A DNA stretch of 64,000 nt from Actinokineospora terrae (GCF_900111175.1 NZ_FOGI01000015.1:62001-126000); one strand, 5' to 3'; counted from the first letter of the stretch, positions 51,611-60,594 are shown. The notes: generated by a model from the sequence alone, not told the origin. Made by a program: numbers and translations.

Positions 51611-52450
51611 TCAGACGCCGACGGGCTTGTCCCCCCGCAGAGTGATCCGGTGCATGACCCGGTGCTGGTCGCCGTAGTCGTCGACCGCGTAGTGCGCCGT
51701 GCTGCGGTTGTCCCACACCACCACGTCACCCGGGGTCCACCGGTGCCGCACGGTGAACTCGGGGCGGCCGATCGCGGCGAAGAACACGTCCAGCAGAGCC
51801 CGGCTCTCCACCTCGGTCACCCCGAGCAGCTGCGTGGTGAACCCGGGGTTCACGAACAGGCTGCGTCGACCCGTCTCCGGGTGCACGCGCACGACAGGGT
51901 GCTCTACCGGCTCCAGCGACCGGATCCGCTCACCCTCCCAGGTATTGCCCTCGCCGCCGAGCCGGTCGCGCAGGTACTCCTCGAAGTCCTTGCGGCCGTC
52001 GTGCAGCGCGGTCAGCTTGTCCGCCAGCTCCTGCACGAACGGCGACAGCGACCGGTACGCGGCCTCCAGGTCCGTCCAGCAGGTGTCACCGCCGGTCGGA
52101 GGTAGGGCTACCGCGCGCAGGACCGATCCCAGCGGGGGGTGGGTCATGAAGGTGACGTCGGTGTGCCAGACCGGGGCCTTGCCGCCGTCGCCCGCGTCGA
52201 GCACGTAGATCTCGGGGTGCTCGGCGTCCAGACCGGGCACGACCGGGTGGGCGCGGGTGGTCTCACCGAGCGCGGCCGCGAAGTCGCGGTGCGCGGTCGG
52301 GGTCAGCTCCTGGCCGCCGAACACCAGGACCTTGTGCTCGGCCAGCGCGGCCCGCAACGGTGCGCCGTCGGCCCTGGTCCGGACATCGTTGAGGTCGATG
52401 CCGCTCACCCTGGCGCCGATGGTGGGCGTCAACTGCTCCAGCACGGTCAT
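51611..52450 (-). CDS. tauD: Taurine dioxygenase-like, alpha-ketoglutarate-dependent
   Basis: A 279-residue TauD/TfdA-family enzyme from ATG 52450. The iron triad is visible: H-x-D in VWHTDVTFMTHPPLGSVL, and the distal His in NRSTAHYAVDDYGDQHRVMH, followed by the 2-oxoglutarate Arg (RITLRGDKPVGV). Reaction: oxidation of taurine or a related sulfonate to release sulfite. It is the last gene of a four-gene operon with a matching uptake system, which supports a sulfonate substrate over the herbicide substrate of TfdA. Confidence 0.87.
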   Translation of the reverse strand: MTVLEQLTPTIGARVSGIDLNDVRTRADGAPLRAALAEHKVLVFGGQELTPTAHRDFAAALGETTRAHPVVPGLDAEHPEIYVLDAGDGGKAPVWHTDVTFMTHPPLGSVLRAVALPPTGGDTCWTDLEAAYRSLSPFVQELADKLTALHDGRKDFEEYLRDRLGGEGNTWEGERIRSLEPVEHPVVRVHPETGRRSLFVNPGFTTQLLGVTEVESRALLDVFFAAIGRPEFTVRHRWTPGDVVVWDNRSTAHYAVDDYGDQHRVMHRITLRGDKPVGV

Positions 52451-52461
52451 GGTCGATCCCT

Positions 52462-53232
52462 TCAGGCGGCGACGGAACGCACGGCGGTCGCCACCTCGCC
52501 GCGCAGCGCGGCGTACTCGGCCGAGCCACGCAACTCGTCGGCCGACACCCCGGTGCGCGGCAACGGCACGGGCAGGTCGAGCGCGATGCGACCGGGCCGG
52601 TCGGTGAGCACAACGATGCGACTGGCCAGGAACACCGCCTCGTCCACGCTGTGGGTCACGAACACGACACCACGGGTGGCGTCGTCGGTCAACGACCGGA
52701 CGTCTTCCTGCAACCGCTCCCTGGTCATCGCGTCGAGCGCGGCGAACGGCTCGTCCATGAGCAACAGCCTGGGCTGCGCCGCGAGAGCGCGCGCGATCGC
52801 GACCCGCTGCTGCTGCCCGCCCGAGATCTCCCACGTCCGCCGCGGCCCCAACGAACCGAGACCGACCTGGTCGAGCAGCTCCACTGTCCGCTGTGGACGA
52901 TCAGCGCGGGCGACACCGGCCCACCGCAACGCGGTACCGATGTTGCCGCCCACGGTCTGCCACGGGAACAGCCTGGGCTGCTGGAACACCACACCGACGT
53001 CACGACCGGGCACCGGCGTGCGACCGAGAAGCCGCACCGCGCCGCCGCTGGGGTGCTCGAACCCGGACACCACGCGCAGGAACGTGCTCTTGCCCGACCC
53101 GGACGGCCCGACGACGACCACGAACTCGCCCGGCTCGACCCGCAGATCCAGTGGCCCCAGCGCCGGGACCGCGCCGCCCTTGGTGCGGTAGCTGTGCTCG
53201 ACGCCGATCAGCTCGACCAGCGCCTCACCCAC
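52462..53232 (-). CDS. tauB: Taurine/sulfonate ABC transporter ATP-binding protein
   Basis: A 256-residue ATPase. Walker A GPSGSGKSTFLRVVSGF, Q-loop FQQPRLFPWQTV, signature EISGGQQQRVAIARALA, Walker B LLLMDEPFAALD, and H-loop VTHSVDEAVFL. The sequence branch is that of SsuB/TauB. It overlaps the binding-protein gene upstream by eight bases. Energises import through the permease encoded at 54262-55077. Confidence 0.88.
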   Translation of the reverse strand: MGEALVELIGVEHSYRTKGGAVPALGPLDLRVEPGEFVVVVGPSGSGKSTFLRVVSGFEHPSGGAVRLLGRTPVPGRDVGVVFQQPRLFPWQTVGGNIGTALRWAGVARADRPQRTVELLDQVGLGSLGPRRTWEISGGQQQRVAIARALAAQPRLLLMDEPFAALDAMTRERLQEDVRSLTDDATRGVVFVTHSVDEAVFLASRIVVLTDRPGRIALDLPVPLPRTGVSADELRGSAEYAALRGEVATAVRSVAA

Positions 53233-54244
53233 GGGGCACCCGCAGCGCCGCCTGGAACGTCGCCAGGTCCGGGACCGTGTCGACCTTCTTCTGCGCCTTC
53301 AGGAACTCCGCCGCCGACCGAAGCTGCTCGGCGAGCTTGCCCGGCGCCTCCGGCGTGCCGAAGTACTCCGGGGTGCGCTGCTGGGCGTGGTCGAGGTAGA
53401 TGTTCTGCTTGAGCTGCGAGAGCGCGTCCTCGACGCTGGCGCCGATCTGGCGGGCCACGGCCTCGGCGACCGGCTTCGGGTCGGTGTTGATCTGCTTGAG
53501 CGCGGCGTCGGTCGCGGCCAGCCACTTGTCGATCACGACACCGTTGCGGTCGATGAACTCCTTGCGCGCAACGGTGAAGGTCAGGGTCGGCTTGCCCGCC
53601 TTGGCCAGCTTCGCGCTGTCGGTCAGCGTCAGGCCGTCCTTCTGCAGCACGCTGAGCACCGGCGTCCACACGTACGCGCCGTCGATGTCGCCGCGCTGCC
53701 ACGCCGCCTGGATGTTCTGCGGCTCCAGGTCCACCAGCGTCACCGACGCGGGGTCGACGCCGCCCTGCTCCAGCGCGGCGAGCAGGCTGTAGTGCGCGGT
53801 CGAGCTGAACGGCGCGGCGACCTTGCGACCGGCCAAGCCCTTGATGTCGGTGACGCCGCTGGCCTTGCGCACCACCAGCGCCTCGCTGTCGCCGATGACG
53901 TTGAGCAGCTCGATCACCTGGTACGGGATGCTCAGCGGCGGGCACAGCGCGGCGGCGGCCGGGCTGCTGCCGATCACCGCGATGTCGATGGCGCCGCCGA
54001 GGAACGCGGTGTTGATGCTCGCGCCGGAGTCGAACGAGGTCCAGCTGATGTCGTGGTCGGGCAGCGCGTTCTCCAGCGTGCGCTGGTCCTTGAGCAGCAG
54101 CGTGCTGTCGGCGAAGCTCTGGTAGGCGACGCGGACCTTGGTGCGCTCACCGGACCCGGACGACGAGCCGCCGCCCACCCCGCACGCGGCCAGCAGGGGC
54201 GCGGCGGCGAACAGGGACAGCACGGACCTGCGGCTGACGGACAT
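53225..54244 (-). CDS. tauA: Taurine/sulfonate-binding lipoprotein
   Basis: A 339-residue protein from ATG 54244, with GGGAG six bases upstream; ATG 54265, which overlaps the permease stop as ATGA, is the alternative. Twin-Arg-like start SVSRRSVLSLFAAAPLLAAC ends in a lipobox, so the mature protein is anchored by Cys. The body is the NMT1/SsuA-like fold: VRVAYQSFADSTLLLKDQRT, DSGASINTAFLGGAIDIAV and WQRGDIDGAYVWTPVL. It captures the sulfonate outside the cell. Confidence 0.85.
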   Translation of the reverse strand: MSVSRRSVLSLFAAAPLLAACGVGGGSSSGSGERTKVRVAYQSFADSTLLLKDQRTLENALPDHDISWTSFDSGASINTAFLGGAIDIAVIGSSPAAAALCPPLSIPYQVIELLNVIGDSEALVVRKASGVTDIKGLAGRKVAAPFSSTAHYSLLAALEQGGVDPASVTLVDLEPQNIQAAWQRGDIDGAYVWTPVLSVLQKDGLTLTDSAKLAKAGKPTLTFTVARKEFIDRNGVVIDKWLAATDAALKQINTDPKPVAEAVARQIGASVEDALSQLKQNIYLDHAQQRTPEYFGTPEAPGKLAEQLRSAAEFLKAQKKVDTVPDLATFQAALRVPRG

Positions 54245-54261
54245 GTGGTTCTCCCGGTTGT

Positions 54262-55077
54262 TCATGCCAGTCCCCGCCACGGCGAGAGCGCGCGTTGCCC
54301 GGCGAGGATGGCGGAGTCGATGATCAGCCCGGTGACGCCGATGACGACGAGCCCGAGCATGACCACCGCGGTCTGGTTGTAGCGCTGGGCGTTGAGGACC
54401 ATGCCCCCGATGCCGTCGGCGCCGTTGACGGTCTCGGCGGCCACCACCGAGCTGTAGGCGATGCCCACCGCGAGCCTGATGCCGGTGAGGATCTCCGGCG
54501 CGGAGGCGGGCAGCACCACGGTCGCGACCACCCTGGCCCGGTTGGCCCCGAGCGCGGCGGCCGCTTCCACGTACTGCTTGTTGACGCCGGTGACCGCCGC
54601 GGCCGTGGCCACCGCGACGGGCGGGAAGGCGGCGACCATCAGCAGGTACACCTTGGGTTCCTCGTCGATGCCGAACCAGATGACCAGCAGGCTGAGGTAG
54701 GCCAGCGGCGGCAGCGCGCGCAGGAACGTGACGAACGGCTCGGTGATCGCCCGGATGACCGGCACCAGGCCCATGAGCAGCCCGAGGCCGACGCCGAGCA
54801 GGATTCCGTAGGCGGAGCCGTAGCCGACGCGGCGGAGGCTGACACCCAGTCGTTCGACCAAAGTGGACCCCGCGTAGCCGCCCTGCCCGTTGGACGCGTT
54901 GGAGGTGGCGAGCAGTTGGTCCCACACCTGAGCGGGTCCCGGTAGGACAGCTGGCGGCCAGAACTCGGCCAGTACCAACAATTCCCAGATCGCGATCAGC
55001 GCGGCGACCGCGGCGACCCGCACCGCGACGGCGTGCGTCCCGGATAGCGGACGCGCTTGCGTGCGGGACTCGACCAT
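54262..55077 (-). CDS. tauC: Taurine/sulfonate ABC transporter permease
   Basis: A 271-residue permease with about six membrane helices (RVAAVAALIAIWELLVLAEF, SAYGILLGVGLGLLMGLVPV, VYLLMVAAFPPVAVATAAA). The EAA loop is VEAAAALGANRARVVATVVL then PASAPEILTGIRLAVGIAYS. It matches the SsuC/TauC group. ATG 55077 starts the operon. The divergent TetR gene shares the 127-bp gap upstream. Confidence 0.88.
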   Translation of the reverse strand: MVESRTQARPLSGTHAVAVRVAAVAALIAIWELLVLAEFWPPAVLPGPAQVWDQLLATSNASNGQGGYAGSTLVERLGVSLRRVGYGSAYGILLGVGLGLLMGLVPVIRAITEPFVTFLRALPPLAYLSLLVIWFGIDEEPKVYLLMVAAFPPVAVATAAAVTGVNKQYVEAAAALGANRARVVATVVLPASAPEILTGIRLAVGIAYSSVVAAETVNGADGIGGMVLNAQRYNQTAVVMLGLVVIGVTGLIIDSAILAGQRALSPWRGLA

Positions 55078-55121
55078 GGGGAACTCCGTGTGCCAGCGGG
55101 GAAAGCGATCTCGGCGAGGAA

Positions 55122-55135
55122 TGTACAGAGGTACA
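55122..55135. promoter_or_regulatory. Probable TetR operator between tau operon and regulator
   Basis: TGTAC (55122-55126) and GTACA (55131-55135) are inverted around AGAG. The site is 45 bases before tauC and 70 before the TetR gene, in the only intergenic gap shared by both. Short for a TetR site, so the real operator may be longer and imperfect. Confidence 0.5.
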
Positions 55136-55204
55136 CTCGGCGCTCCGGGCCCGTTCCGCAGGATGGACGATCATGGGCGAACCCCTTGCGCCGGAGGAGA
55201 TTTC

Positions 55205-55780
55205 ATGGCATCACCGCGCAGGCGCGACCCGGACCGCCGGGCCAGGATCGTCGCCGCGGCCGTCGAGGTGATCGCGGAGTCCGGCCCGCAGGCACTCACC
55301 CACCGCGCCGCCGCGCTGCGGGCCGACGTGCCGCTGGGCTCGACGACGTACCACTTCGCCGACCTCGACGAGCTGCTGGAAGCCGCCCTGCACGCGGTCG
55401 CCGACCGCAACGTCGCCCGGCTGCGCCAGTGGGCTGGTTCGCTGATCCCCGGTGCCGACCTCGCTGTCGAGTTGGCCGACTTCCTGGTCGACCTGGCCAC
55501 CAAGCACCGCACATCCAGCGTCGTCGCCTACGAGCTCTACAGTGCTGCTCTGCGCCGCCCAGGGTTGCGCGCGGCCAGCACGGCGTGGGACGCGATGCTC
55601 ACCGAGGTGTTCTCCACGCATGTCGACGGCACCGTTGCGACCGCTTTGACCGCGATGTTCGACGGCCTGCTGCACCAAGCACTGGTGTCACCGACTCGGC
55701 CAGTGCGCGCCACCTTTGAGGACCCGTTGCGGCGGGTGCTCGTGGCTGAACGGCGCTTAGGCTGCGATGGTGGCGGATGA
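55205..55780 (+). CDS. TetR-family regulator, likely of the taurine operon
   Basis: A 191-residue protein from ATG 55205, with GGAGGAG upstream. HTH at about 12-55: RARIVAAAVEVIAESGPQAL then PLGSTTYHFADLDELLEAAL. The C-terminal part is helical and resembles the TetR_C group of dimeric metabolite sensors. Divergence from the tau genes and the inverted repeat in the gap indicate it controls them. The frame is open upstream to 55061 but that part crosses the operator. Confidence 0.88.
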   Translation: MASPRRRDPDRRARIVAAAVEVIAESGPQALTHRAAALRADVPLGSTTYHFADLDELLEAALHAVADRNVARLRQWAGSLIPGADLAVELADFLVDLATKHRTSSVVAYELYSAALRRPGLRAASTAWDAMLTEVFSTHVDGTVATALTAMFDGLLHQALVSPTRPVRATFEDPLRRVLVAERRLGCDGGG

Positions 55781-56238
55781 CTTCGGGATCGAGGGGTACC
55801 GGCCGCGGTGGATGAGCACCCTCGCAGCGGAATAGGGCTGCGGTCGCCGACCTGGAACACCGTCAACACCAGCCGCTCACCCCGCCGACCAGCGTGACCC
55901 GAACCCACCTCATCGCCTGACCTCAGACGGTCCGGCCGTCTTTCGGTCCGAAGACGGCGAGGGCCTCGTCGCCGCACCGCGGCCCACCCCCGTCGGACGG
56001 CAGACCCCCGCCCACCCGGGGGCCACCCGCATCCAGCGTATCGCTTCGCGGCTTTTGTCAAGAGGGTGAACCGGGGGCCTGTGGACGGGTCGGACCCATG
56101 TGGACAAACCCAGAACGCCCGACCAGATCGCGCCGCCCGCAGTGGAGTCGACGAGCACGATCTCCTCTGGCACGGTCCCCTGGCCAGCAAGCGCGGTGGA
56201 CGCTACCCAGCCGCGCGGGGTGTGTCCGCTGATCGCGT
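55781..56238. other. Intergenic region, no supported gene
   Basis: About 460 bp without a convincing gene. On the minus strand TTGACA occurs near 56060, with a poor -10 after it. A frame ending at 55910 reads VPEEIVLVDSTAGGAIWSGV and could be a remnant, but it has no start and no recognised family. Several short GC-rich hairpins occur, for example CCCCCGCCCACCCGGGGG near 56007. Confidence 0.35.
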
Positions 56239-57354
56239 CTAAGCCGCCGGTGCGTTTCCGGTGATGTGGAGGATGGCGTCCGCGTCGGCGACGAGGGGCT
56301 GGTCGAGGGGGAAGTAGCCGTGGGGGGCGTTGGTGCGGGGGGTGCCGGTGGGGGTGGTTGTGGTGAGGGTCCAGGTGGTGGCGTGGTGTTGGAGGTGGCC
56401 CTCGTAGGTGGTGGGGGCGGGTTCGGGGAGGCCTAGGGCGTCGCTGTGGCCGAGGCTGCCGGGGATGAAGGTGTAGGGCTCGTCGGTCAGGGTGGTGAGG
56501 ATGGCGCCTGCGCAGGACCAGGTGTGGTCGGTGTCGTCTATGCGGAAGGTGGATTGGTCTCGGCGTAGGTGCAGGTTGTGGGCGAAGACCAGGGTGCCGC
56601 CGCGAGGGGCTTCTAGGCGGCGGATGTCGAGGAGGTTCTGGGCCATGAGGGCGTCGCGGGTGGCGAGCAGGTTCAGTAGGCGCGGGCCCTCTTGGGATGA
56701 CTGCTTGTGGTAGCGCAAGAGGTCCAGGCCGGCGGTGAGGTGTGTCTTGGCGCGGTGCCATCGGGCGCGTGATGTTGCCGCGATCAGCTCGGGTGCGCGC
56801 CGGTACATACAGACGAGCATGTCGTCGGCGAGGGCTCTTAGCTTGTCCGCCGAGGGGGTGTCGCCGGGGGACAGGGACGCGTTGAGGATGGCCTCGGTGC
56901 GGTCCCATCGGTCGTCGGGGCCGGCGATGGAGGCTAGATCCAGGTCGAGGCCTAGGTAGTCGCGGGCGTGTTCGAGGTAGGTGCGGGGGCTGGGGGCGGT
57001 GGTGTTCTCGGTGGGGGCGTCGAAACCGTGGAAGGTGAGGCGTTGCGCTAGGGGGCGGGTGCTGTTGTAGTCGCGCATCCAGGCGATCAGGGCCCGGTTG
57101 GGCTCTAGAGCGCCGAAATTGTGGGTGAAGCCGCGGGTCATGGCGTCGTCGAGGGTTCCTGGGCCGCCTTGGACGTAGTCGTTCGCGGTGAGGGCGGCGA
57201 CGCGGTCGGTCTCGAGGGCGATGGAGCGGAACCCGTGGTCGGCGAGTTGGGCGAACAGCTCGTTGCGGACGTGACCGAACGCGGGTTCCTGGTGCGTGGG
57301 CTCGCCGAGGGCGACCAGGTGGGTGGGGTGGAGGTCGCGGATGTCCTGACTCAT
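56239..57354 (-). CDS. Erythromycin esterase-family protein
   Basis: A 371-residue protein from ATG 57354. The family's catalytic signatures are present: VALGEPTHQEPAFGHVRNEL (with the His and Glu), GFRSIALETDRVAALTAND, and the later GGTLVFAHNLHLRRDQ with the second His. ALIAWMRDYN and FHGFDAPT also match. Ere enzymes open the lactone ring of 14-membered macrolides; many chromosomal relatives act on other, unknown esters or lactones, so resistance is not certain. Divergent from a MerR gene with an inverted repeat between. Confidence 0.85.
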   Translation of the reverse strand: MSQDIRDLHPTHLVALGEPTHQEPAFGHVRNELFAQLADHGFRSIALETDRVAALTANDYVQGGPGTLDDAMTRGFTHNFGALEPNRALIAWMRDYNSTRPLAQRLTFHGFDAPTENTTAPSPRTYLEHARDYLGLDLDLASIAGPDDRWDRTEAILNASLSPGDTPSADKLRALADDMLVCMYRRAPELIAATSRARWHRAKTHLTAGLDLLRYHKQSSQEGPRLLNLLATRDALMAQNLLDIRRLEAPRGGTLVFAHNLHLRRDQSTFRIDDTDHTWSCAGAILTTLTDEPYTFIPGSLGHSDALGLPEPAPTTYEGHLQHHATTWTLTTTTPTGTPRTNAPHGYFPLDQPLVADADAILHITGNAPAA

Positions 57355-57383
57355 GAGGCTCAACCGTATCCCTGAAAGCTCGG

Positions 57384-57431
57384 TTGAGACTTCAGCCGGT
57401 CCAGGCTGGAGGCCTTCCGGTAAAGTCTCAA
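57384..57431. promoter_or_regulatory. Divergent operator region between esterase and MerR genes
   Basis: TTGAGACTT (57384-57392) and AAGTCTCAA (57423-57431) are exact inverted copies 30 bp apart. A second, inner pair is CAGCC (57393-57397) with GGCTG (57404-57408). The outer pair ends four bases before the MerR start, so a dimer bridging both arms would block MerR translation start and affect the esterase promoter. Confidence 0.6.
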
Positions 57432-57435
57432 ACCA

Positions 57436-58128
57436 GTGAAACCCGCTGACCTGGCCGCCGAGCACGGCCTCTCCACCCAGGCGATCCGCAACTACGAGCG
57501 CGACGGGTTCATCCCGCCCGCCCCGCGCACCGCGAGCGGGTACCGCGTCTACACATCGGTGCACGCCGCAGCGCTGCGCGCCTATCTAGCGCTCGTCGCA
57601 GCACATGGCCGTCCCGTCGCCGCGGCCGTCATGACGTCGCTGCACCAAGACGCCGTCGACGACGCTCTGGCCGCCATCGACCGCGCCCACGCCCAGACCC
57701 TGCGCGACCGTGAGACCCTCGCGGCCGTCCGCGAAGCCGTGCACCACCTGACGACCGCCCCGGTCCCGTCCGCCACTACCCACAGCATCGGCGAACTGGC
57801 CCACCAACTCCGCGTCACCCCCGCCACCCTGCGCGACTGGGAGACCGCGGGCATCCTCGCCCCGACCCGTGACCCTGCCGGTGCTCGCCTCTACGGCCCG
57901 CTCGACGTCCGCGACGCCCACCTGACCCACTTGCTCCGCCGCGGCGGCTACCCCTTGCCGCACATCGCCACCGTCATCCACCACATCCGCGACGTAGGCA
58001 CCGTCGAGTCCCTCACCACCGCCCTGGCCGAGTGGCAACACACACTCACGACCCGAGGTCTGGCGGCTCTCACCGCCGCCTCCGCACTCAGCAGCTACCT
58101 GACCAGTACGCCTCGTCCGGGCCGGTGA
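57436..58128 (+). CDS. MerR-family regulator with two HTH domains
   Basis: A 230-residue protein from GTG 57436. The first HTH is PADLAAEHGLSTQAIRNYER, then DGFIPPAPRTASGYRVY. A second MerR HTH lies at about 115-165: HSIGELAHQLRVTPATLRDW, then ETAGILAPTRDPAGARLYGP. Two DNA-binding units in one chain would suit the two-arm operator just upstream. Its 3' end overlaps the opposing hypothetical gene by 41 bp. Ligand unknown, presumably linked to the divergent esterase. Confidence 0.85.
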   Translation: MKPADLAAEHGLSTQAIRNYERDGFIPPAPRTASGYRVYTSVHAAALRAYLALVAAHGRPVAAAVMTSLHQDAVDDALAAIDRAHAQTLRDRETLAAVREAVHHLTTAPVPSATTHSIGELAHQLRVTPATLRDWETAGILAPTRDPAGARLYGPLDVRDAHLTHLLRRGGYPLPHIATVIHHIRDVGTVESLTTALAEWQHTLTTRGLAALTAASALSSYLTSTPRPGR

Positions 58129-60040
58129 TGTGCTGGACGGAAAGTGGGTGGCACGTGTCGGCTGTGTGCAGCAGTGCGCTGAGCGCGTCCTTGCGCTGGG
58201 CGAGGCGCTTGAGGATGTCCGCGGGTGGAGTGGCGTCTTGGCCGCGCCGGTGTTGGGTCGAGTGCCAGGTGCCCAGGACTTCCAGCATCATGTCGACGAT
58301 CGCGCGGCCCGCGTGGGCGGTGGCGATGTCGATGGGGCCGGTGAAGCGGCCGAGGTGGAACGCGGTGTTCCGGGTGGTATAGAGCCATTCGAGCAGGGCG
58401 GAGTAGGTGTCTTGCCGTTCCTGCAACCACTTCGCCAGCAGTGGGGGTCGCGCGAGCCGCTCGCGCCAGAGCAGGATCGTTTCCTCGCTGAGGCCGCCCG
58501 CGAAGGCGGCCAGGGTCGTGACCGCGCGCCTCGCCTCGTCCACTCCCGGGTCTTCCCCGTCGCGGGCGGGGCGTAGCAGGTCGAGCCAGCGGTCCGGTTC
58601 GGCGAGGGTGGACCTGGTCTGGATGGTCGGCACGTGGGCGTCGATGGCTGCGAGCAACGCCGTGGACGAGGTGACGGCGTCCTCGTGGGCGGAGGAGGTG
58701 TCCGACCACGACTGGCTGGCGCGGGCGACCCTGTCGGCCAGTTCGTCGGATGACGCGCGGTTCTCCAGTGCCCGCTGGGCGCGCCTGAGTTCGTCCTTCG
58801 CTTTTCTCGCGCGCAGGTGCAGTCGCCGCACCTGTTCGGCGACTGTCAGCCTGAGTTGGGTGTGGGCGTCGATGACCTGGTACCGCAGGGTCTGGATGGC
58901 GCAGGCACGGGCGAGCCGAGACGCTTTCTCCACGTCCAGGCCGGTCGACTCGATGGCGCTCCAGGACAGGGCGGCGCTGGCCATCGGCGCCTCGACGCGT
59001 TGGGCGATGTGGGCGATCCGCAGCGCGGGCCGCAGCCCGTCCGACCGGGACGACGACAGCGGCTCCGCGCGCGTGACGCCCGCCCTGACGGTCTCGCCGA
59101 TGGCGGCCCTGCCGTCGGGGCCGATGACCTGCCAGGGACCGGCGAGGGAGAGGTCGGCGACGCGGTTGCCCGCGACGTACTGGTCCAGTGCCTCGCTGAT
59201 CGCGCGCCTGCCGAGGGTGACCGCGGTGGCGGTGTCGGCGGCGTCGATCGGGACCCGCACGAGGACGCCGCCGCGGGTGATCGGCTTCAGTCGCTCCAGC
59301 AGTGCCCCGAGGTCGGCGCGCTGTTCGGTGATCGGCCACTGCCTGGCACCGGGGAGCAGGTGGTCGAGGTCGGCCAGTGAGCGCGCGCCGCTGACCAGGA
59401 CGGTGACGTGGTGTCGGCGCGGTGGTGGCCACAGCAGGGCCGCGATGTCCGCCGCGCTGGGTCGGGATCCGGTCAGCAGGCTGGTGAGGTCGTTGGCGAG
59501 CGCGGCGCGGTCGCGTCCTGCGAGGTGGACGGACACGGCGATCTCGGCCGCTGCCTTGGCGTCGGTCGTCGGGGTGTCCCAGAGGGTGTGGAACCGGTCG
59601 GTCACGGCGTCGGCGATCGCGGTGATCAGCGGGTCGAGCACGGCGGCGCTCGCGCGGGTCACGGCTCGGTGGTGGGCGCGGTCGGTCGTGGTGAGGGCGG
59701 TGGTCGTGGCGGCGAGTTCGTCGATGGCTGCCCGCAGGCTCGCGCGGCCGGAGCCGGGCGGGAAGATCGCCAGGCCGTTGGCTATGCACAGGCTGTTGGT
59801 GCGCAGGACCCGCAGCAGGAGCCTGCCCTGGGGTTGTTCGTGCTCGGCGTGGCTGCGCAGGACGTCGTGGGCCCTGATGAGGGCGACCAGGGCGCTGTCG
59901 CTGGTGGACGCGTGGAATCCGGGGGCCGAGCCGGTGTCCAGGGCGCGCAGGACGGTGTGCAGCAGAGCCCGCTGGTGTCGGGTCAGCCCGGCGGCGGTGA
60001 ACGCGTCCTGGATCCCGGCGTCGCTGCTCGACCTGGCCAC
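58088..60040 (-). CDS. Large hypothetical protein with a possible C-terminal HEPN domain
   Basis: A 650-residue soluble protein from ATG 60040. Most of it is helical and Ala/Arg-rich, with a middle alpha/beta part (HHVTVLVSGARSLADLDHLL, GGVLVRVPIDAADTATAVTL) and a coiled helical stretch near 400-440 (HLRARKAKDELRRAQRALEN). Near the C terminus WLYTTRNTAFHLGRFTGPID contains Arg557-x4-His562, the R-x4-6-H pattern of HEPN ribonucleases, followed by the usual long helix DIATAHAGRAIVDMMLEVLG. HEPN is suggested, not proven. Its 3' end overlaps the MerR gene; a CBS gene lies 20 bp upstream on the same strand. Confidence 0.65.
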   Translation of the reverse strand: MARSSSDAGIQDAFTAAGLTRHQRALLHTVLRALDTGSAPGFHASTSDSALVALIRAHDVLRSHAEHEQPQGRLLLRVLRTNSLCIANGLAIFPPGSGRASLRAAIDELAATTTALTTTDRAHHRAVTRASAAVLDPLITAIADAVTDRFHTLWDTPTTDAKAAAEIAVSVHLAGRDRAALANDLTSLLTGSRPSAADIAALLWPPPRRHHVTVLVSGARSLADLDHLLPGARQWPITEQRADLGALLERLKPITRGGVLVRVPIDAADTATAVTLGRRAISEALDQYVAGNRVADLSLAGPWQVIGPDGRAAIGETVRAGVTRAEPLSSSRSDGLRPALRIAHIAQRVEAPMASAALSWSAIESTGLDVEKASRLARACAIQTLRYQVIDAHTQLRLTVAEQVRRLHLRARKAKDELRRAQRALENRASSDELADRVARASQSWSDTSSAHEDAVTSSTALLAAIDAHVPTIQTRSTLAEPDRWLDLLRPARDGEDPGVDEARRAVTTLAAFAGGLSEETILLWRERLARPPLLAKWLQERQDTYSALLEWLYTTRNTAFHLGRFTGPIDIATAHAGRAIVDMMLEVLGTWHSTQHRRGQDATPPADILKRLAQRKDALSALLHTADTCHPLSVQHITGPDEAYWSGSC

Positions 60041-60059
60041 CGGGGCACAGTACCGAGGG

Positions 60060-60503
60060 CTACAGGGCTTGCAGCAGGTCCTCGACGCTGACCATGGCTG
60101 CGAAGGTGCCGCCTTCGTGGACCACGGGCAGCGCGGTCTCGGTGGTGGTGAGCATGAGCCTGGCGGCGTCGACGCAGGTGGTGTGCGGGGTGAGGGCGGT
60201 GGGCGGGTTCATCAGGTCGGCGGCGGTCTCGGCGACCGTGGCGGACCGGACGCGCTCGCGGAGCAGGTCGGTGGCCGAGACGACGCCGACGAGCCTGCCG
60301 TTGTCGACGACGGGGACGACTCGGTGCCAGGTGGCGAGCACGGCGGCGCGGACCGCGGTGAGGGGCGTGTCGGGTCGGACGGGGGTGACCTGGGTGTCCA
60401 TGACGTCGCGGACGAGCACGGGGGTGTCGCGCGACGTCAACTGACCGTGGCGCCTGCTGACGCGCTGCCGTGGGATGACGCCCCTGCTCGTGACCGCGCT
60501 CAT
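60060..60503 (-). CDS. CBS-domain pair protein
   Basis: A 147-residue protein from ATG 60503, with GGAGGAG upstream. Two CBS units: VRDVMDTQVTPVRPDTPLTA with VVPVVDNGRLVGVVSATDLL, and the second ADLMNPPTALTPHTTCVDAA with LPVVHEGGTFAAMVSVEDLL. CBS pairs bind adenosyl nucleotides and act as energy or ionic sensors. Standalone members are common in actinomycetes. Twenty base pairs separate it from the following large gene, so the two may be co-transcribed. Confidence 0.85.
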   Translation of the reverse strand: MSAVTSRGVIPRQRVSRRHGQLTSRDTPVLVRDVMDTQVTPVRPDTPLTAVRAAVLATWHRVVPVVDNGRLVGVVSATDLLRERVRSATVAETAADLMNPPTALTPHTTCVDAARLMLTTTETALPVVHEGGTFAAMVSVEDLLQAL

Positions 60504-60594
60504 CAGGCCGCCTCTCCTCCGCGTATCCCCCGACTGTGGACCCCGCGGTGCCCCCGGAACAGGGACCAAAGCACCGTCCGACCAGGGACCGTCA

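Noticed and set aside
53208..53945. 245-codon minus-strand frame in the tau operon
   Set aside because: Alternative frame of the binding-protein gene, Arg/Gln-rich, no domain.
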